From positions 1-54,744 of the forward strand of contig QHYQ01000321.1 of the NCBI GenBank assembly GCA_003224175.1: a stretch of DNA of 54,744 nucleotides. Direction: 5' to 3'. Below are positions 51,711 to 54,744 of this stretch, piece by piece. The notes below the pieces were generated by a model. It was not told the origin of the DNA. It saw only the letters and a list, made by a program, of their open reading frames with translations, and searched no databases. The position numbers and the translations under genes were made by a program. Position 1 is the stretch's first letter; each line of letters opens with the position of its first letter. This DNA is from Acidobacteriota bacterium. GTDB taxonomy: Bacteria > Acidobacteriota > Terriglobia > Acidiferrales > UBA7541.

Positions 51711-52809
51711 ATGGGATTAAAAACCTACGGAACGATGGCGGTGGATTGGGAAAATCGTGTGGATTTCGAGCGCTTGCGCCGCGAGCGTCTGGCCCGTGCC
51801 CGGGCGCTGCTGCAAAAATCGGAGATGGGCGCGCTGCTCTGCTTCGATATGAATAACGTGCGCTACATCACCGCCACACATATCGGCACCTGGGCCCAGG
51901 ACAAGAACAGCCGCTTCACTCTTTTGCCGCAAAACGACGAGCCGATTCTCTGGGACTTTGGTTCGGCCGCCAAGCATCACCAGCTCAACTGCCCCTGGCT
52001 GGGCGAGCGCTCGCGGGCTGGGATTCCTCTGCTGCGTGGTGCGATGTCGCCGGAGATGGGGCGCGCGGAAAACGTGGCCCGCAAGATCAAGGTCGAACTC
52101 GAAAAGCGCCAGCTGCAACATGAGCCGCTGGGAGTGGACATCATCGAGCCCCCGATTCTTTTCGCCTTGCAGCGGGAAGGGATCAAGGTGATTGACGGGC
52201 AGCAGACCATGTCCGATGCGCGCGTGATCAAAACGCAGGACGAGATCACGCTGCTGAATATGTCCGCGATGATGGTGGACGCGGCCTACGACGAGCTTTA
52301 CCGCGCGATGAAACCCGGGATGAGCGAAAACCAGGCGGTGGGCCTCGTGAGCAAAGTTCTCTACGACCTAGGCTCAGAATATGTGGAAGCGGTAAACGCG
52401 ATTTCCGGCGAGCGTTGCAATCCGCATCCACATGTTTTTTCCGATCTTCGCACTGCAGTTTGGGCACGGAGTGGGCCTGGCGATTTGGGAGAAGCCGGTG
52501 ATCAGCCGCTTGGTCTCGCTGGAGCACGCGCACGAACTGAAGCCGGGCATGGTGTTTGCGCTGGAGACCTTCTGGCCCTCCACCGACGGCTGGAGCGCGG
52601 CGCGCATCGAGGAAGAAATCGTGGTCACGCCGACCGGCCACGAAGTGATCACGCGCTTCCCTGCCGAAGAATTGCTGGTGGCAGGCGCACACTACTTCAC
52701 GGTGAACGGACCGTTGCCCACCACGCGCGAGAGCGAAGCTCCTCCGAGCCAACGCGTGATCGAAATGGTGGAAGCCGGCGCGAAGACGGAAGGAGTCGGA
52801 GTGCGCTAG
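51711..52809 (+). pseudogene. M24-family Xaa-Pro peptidase-like protein, middle missing and frame broken
   Basis: ATG at 51711 with a cggagg RBS. N-terminal creatinase-like domain (LLCFDMNNVRYITATHIGTW, DEPILWDFGSAAKHHQLNCP, LGVDIIEPPILFALQREGIK), then the start of the pita-bread domain (DARVIKTQDEITLLNMSAMM, NAISGERCNPHPHVFSD). At about 52445 the reading jumps in another frame to FALQFGHGVGLAIWEKPVIS and runs to the proper end (GMVFALETFWPSTDGWSAAR, IEEEIVVTPTGHEVIT, stop at 52809). About 70-75 residues are missing, including both metal-binding Asp residues; the later His and Glu ligands remain. Inactive as written. Placed between E1 beta and E2. Confidence 0.87.
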
Positions 52810-52837
52810 AGCCGCGCTCTCTCGCAAATTCTTCTCT

Positions 52838-54070
52838 ATGGCCGTCAGCGTCGTAATGCCCGCCCTGGAAATGGCGCAGGAGACCGGTAAGGTCGTCTCC
52901 TGGCGCAAGCGTGAGGGCGAGCAGGTGGCCAAAGGTGAGCCACTGCTCGAAGTGGAAACCGATAAAGCCGTGGTCGAAGTGGAATCGCCGGGCGACGGCA
53001 TTCTCTCCGCAGTTTCGGCCCACGAAGGCGCGGTAATTCCCGTCGGCCAGACAATTGCCTGGCTGCTCGCCCCCGGCGAGGCGCTTCCTATAGCCACAGC
53101 GCCGGCACAAACCGGGCGGCGCACGGACACGGTTGCCGCCGGCGGCGCTGTAGCGAGTGCCGGCGTAAGCAGCCCAACTCCAGTTTCCCCGTCTGAACTG
53201 AGGATCTCCCCGAAAGCGCGGCGGCTGGCGCGCGAGCACGGCGTGGACGTGACGCGGCTGCGCGGGTCGGGACCGGGAGGAGAGATTCTAGCGGAAGACA
53301 TCTTGCTTGCGTCGAAATCGGGAGGCGCTGCGGCCGCGTCGCCGGCAACCCCGGCGGCGCAAAGCAAAGCGCAAGCGCTACCCGGAGAGATCGAGTCGTT
53401 GGGAACGGTCGGGCGGCTGATGGCCGCGCGAACAGCGCAGAGTTGGACGACGGTTCCTCACTTCTTTGTGACGCGTGAAGCGGATGCGAGCGGCTTACTG
53501 GAGACCTATGAGCGGCTAGCTGTGGAAGTTGAAAGAGCGCGTGGCATCAAAGCGACGCTGACGGATTTGCTAATCGCTCTGGTAGCGCGTGTGCTGGCCA
53601 AACACCCGCGAATGAATGCGAGTTGGGCGGCGGAAGGAATTCGTCACAACGCTGAGATTAACGTCGCGCTGGCCGTAGCGGTGGAGGAAGGCGTGGTCGC
53701 GCCCGTATTGCATAAAGCCAACCGGAGCAATATCGGAGAGATTGCAGTTAGACGGCGGGAATTGACGCAGCGCGCCAAGGCCGGCCGCTTACAGCCTGCG
53801 GACATTGCGGGCGGCACATTTACCATCAGCAATTTGGGAATGTACGGCGTCGACGCCTTTACGGCCATAATCGTGCCGCCTCAAGCGGGCATTCTGGCCG
53901 TCGGGCGTGTGGGCGATCGCGTGGTAGCCGTTGATGGCAGAGCGGCCGTACGGCCGATGATCACTCTGACCCTTTCGACCGATCATCGGGTGGCCGATGG
54001 TGCGCATGCGGCGCTGTTTCTGAACGACGTAGTCGAAGCCATTCGCGAACCCAAGAAATGGCTCGAATGA
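52838..54070 (+). CDS. Dihydrolipoamide acyltransferase (E2) of a 2-oxoacid dehydrogenase complex
   Basis: 410 residues, complete. Lipoyl domain at 1-80 with the lipoyl Lys in EVETDKAVVEVESP; an Ala/Pro/Ser linker; peripheral subunit-binding domain at about 122-160 (ISPKARRLAREHGVDVTRLR GSGPGGEI); catalytic CAT domain from about 185 with GTVGRLMAARTAQSWTTVPH, INVALAVAVEEGVVAPVL, GGTFTISNLGMYGVDAFTAI and the active-site STDHRVADG. It works with E1 encoded upstream. No E3 (lipoamide dehydrogenase) is in the window; the next gene is on the other strand. Confidence 0.94.
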   Translation: MAVSVVMPALEMAQETGKVVSWRKREGEQVAKGEPLLEVETDKAVVEVESPGDGILSAVSAHEGAVIPVGQTIAWLLAPGEALPIATAPAQTGRRTDTVAAGGAVASAGVSSPTPVSPSELRISPKARRLAREHGVDVTRLRGSGPGGEILAEDILLASKSGGAAAASPATPAAQSKAQALPGEIESLGTVGRLMAARTAQSWTTVPHFFVTREADASGLLETYERLAVEVERARGIKATLTDLLIALVARVLAKHPRMNASWAAEGIRHNAEINVALAVAVEEGVVAPVLHKANRSNIGEIAVRRRELTQRAKAGRLQPADIAGGTFTISNLGMYGVDAFTAIIVPPQAGILAVGRVGDRVVAVDGRAAVRPMITLTLSTDHRVADGAHAALFLNDVVEAIREPKKWLE

Positions 54071-54131
54071 TCCGGCCCCGAGCCAAGAGCAGATGGCCGC
54101 GGCAGAAAAAGCCCCTTACACTTCTTGGTTT

Positions 54132-54737
54132 TTAGTGCAAAGCTTCGGCCATCCCCGGCACGGCCTCATCCACCAACGCCAGAGCGGATACGGCTTGCTG
54201 CAGTTCGTGCGCTGAGGATGCGTGGGTGGGGTAATTGATCACCTTCAACTCAAATTGAAACCGGCGGCTTGCGCCAGCGGCGTCGGCCAATCCCTCATTG
54301 AGGCGCGCACACACTCGCTCGGCAGTGCTGAGGTCCACGCCCGGTAATACCGCGCCAAAACAAGCCGGAGCCAAAATGTAAACGGAATCCTGTTCACGTA
54401 ATTTTCGAGCGATGACCTTGGCGGCGTCGCCCAAAGCCGCAGCGGTTTCCGAAGGACTGGAATGATCGGGCGGGAACTTCAGGGTGATGACGACGATGGA
54501 GAGTTTTTGAGTGGTAGTGGCCATGCGACGAAATTCCATGGGCAAGCGGTCCTGAAAGGAGCCGAAGTTCGGCATGGTCTTCAGCAATTCGACGCTCGCT
54601 TGCCTGCGGGTCTCGGCGATCTGCCGGCGGCCTTCGGCCATTCCTCGTCGCAGCCGGCGGATGGTGGCATGGCGATCCCAGAGATAGACGGTGAGCAAGA
54701 CACAGAGAGCACAGAAGCCCCAAAAGGCCGTACGCAT
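54132..54737 (-). CDS. Membrane-anchored GGDEF-like protein, degenerate active site
   Basis: 201 residues, ATG at 54737, seven bases from the window edge. One N-terminal membrane segment (FWGFCALCVLLTVYLW), an Arg-rich helix (IRRLRRGMAEGRRQIAETRR), then a domain with GGDEF-fold spacing: SFQDRLPMEFRRMATTTQKL, LSIVVITLKFPPD, KVIARKLREQDSVYILAPAC FGAVLPG, STAERVCARLNEGLADAAG and LKVINYPTHA. The GG(D/E)EF signature at the hairpin is replaced by APACFGAVL, so it should not make c-di-GMP; it may sense or be a structural relic. The assignment is by pattern only. Confidence 0.6.
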   Translation of the reverse strand: MRTAFWGFCALCVLLTVYLWDRHATIRRLRRGMAEGRRQIAETRRQASVELLKTMPNFGSFQDRLPMEFRRMATTTQKLSIVVITLKFPPDHSSPSETAAALGDAAKVIARKLREQDSVYILAPACFGAVLPGVDLSTAERVCARLNEGLADAAGASRRFQFELKVINYPTHASSAHELQQAVSALALVDEAVPGMAEALH

Positions 54738-54744
54738 GGTCCGA

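Overview
The window looks like chromosomal DNA of an acidobacterium (Acidobacteriota, probably Terriglobia-like). This is inferred from GC-rich codon use, two tandem VWFA proteins of the kind common in that phylum, a 1116-residue Oar-like TonB-dependent receptor with a carboxypeptidase-regulatory N-terminus, an S53 peptidase without a large propeptide, and LPS genes (Kdo and heptose) beside ordinary housekeeping genes. I found no rRNA, tRNA, CRISPR array, transposase, phage gene or recognisable defence system.

Layout. 1-5.3 kb: a PQQ alcohol dehydrogenase running off the left edge, a secreted metallo-beta-lactamase-fold protein, a secreted propeller with one haem motif, and a TonB-receptor remnant. 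5.3-9.0 kb: NCS2 and APC transporters. 9.0-13.8 kb: a minus-strand operon kdsB-pyrG-kdsA-kdsD-kdsC for Kdo. 14.0-15.8 kb: two VWA proteins. 16-17.2 kb: deoB. 17.5-26.9 kb: uvrA, TPR and small exported proteins, a SprT-like remnant, uvrC and two membrane-anchored helical proteins. 27-29.2 kb: a cysteine desulfurase with mnmA. 29.5-31.1 kb: S53 peptidase with a hairpin-rich leader. 31.3-35.4 kb: an amidotransferase-like protein, a SAM hydrolase-family protein, a CNNM/CorC-like CBS protein and a SUOX-fold oxidoreductase. 35.4-39.2 kb: xseB, a truncated prenyl synthase, a tlyA-nadK fusion and lysA. 39.2-43.1 kb: a GAF-GAF-PP2C phosphatase, hpt and hldD. 43.3-46.7 kb: the intact receptor. 47.2-54.1 kb: an aldehyde dehydrogenase, a beta-hydroxyacid dehydrogenase and 2-oxoacid dehydrogenase E1 alpha, E1 beta and E2, with an M24 peptidase between E1 and E2. 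54.1 kb to the end: a degenerate GGDEF-like protein.

The strongest unexplained signal is that many well-known genes lack an internal or terminal piece of roughly 0.15-0.35 kb while the flanks stay clean: kdsA, mnmA, the M24 peptidase, the VWA pair, SprT/TPR, the prenyl synthase, tlyA/nadK, probably kdsC, and the small receptor remnant. The S53 gene instead carries two frame breaks that each look like a one-base homopolymer contraction. Such a density in housekeeping genes suggests either assembly or sequencing error, or real and unusually frequent small deletion. The sequence alone cannot decide. Until it is resolved, the tlyA-nadK fusion and the other broken genes should not be read as biology.

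The second signal is a set of dispersed intergenic hairpin repeats: three families with several copies each, sitting in almost every larger gap between 17 and 52 kb. A paired-hairpin leader upstream of the S53 peptidase and an inverted repeat at the receptor promoter are candidate regulatory elements. I did not find a clear new multi-gene system; the cluster at 47-54 kb is the most coherent metabolic unit.
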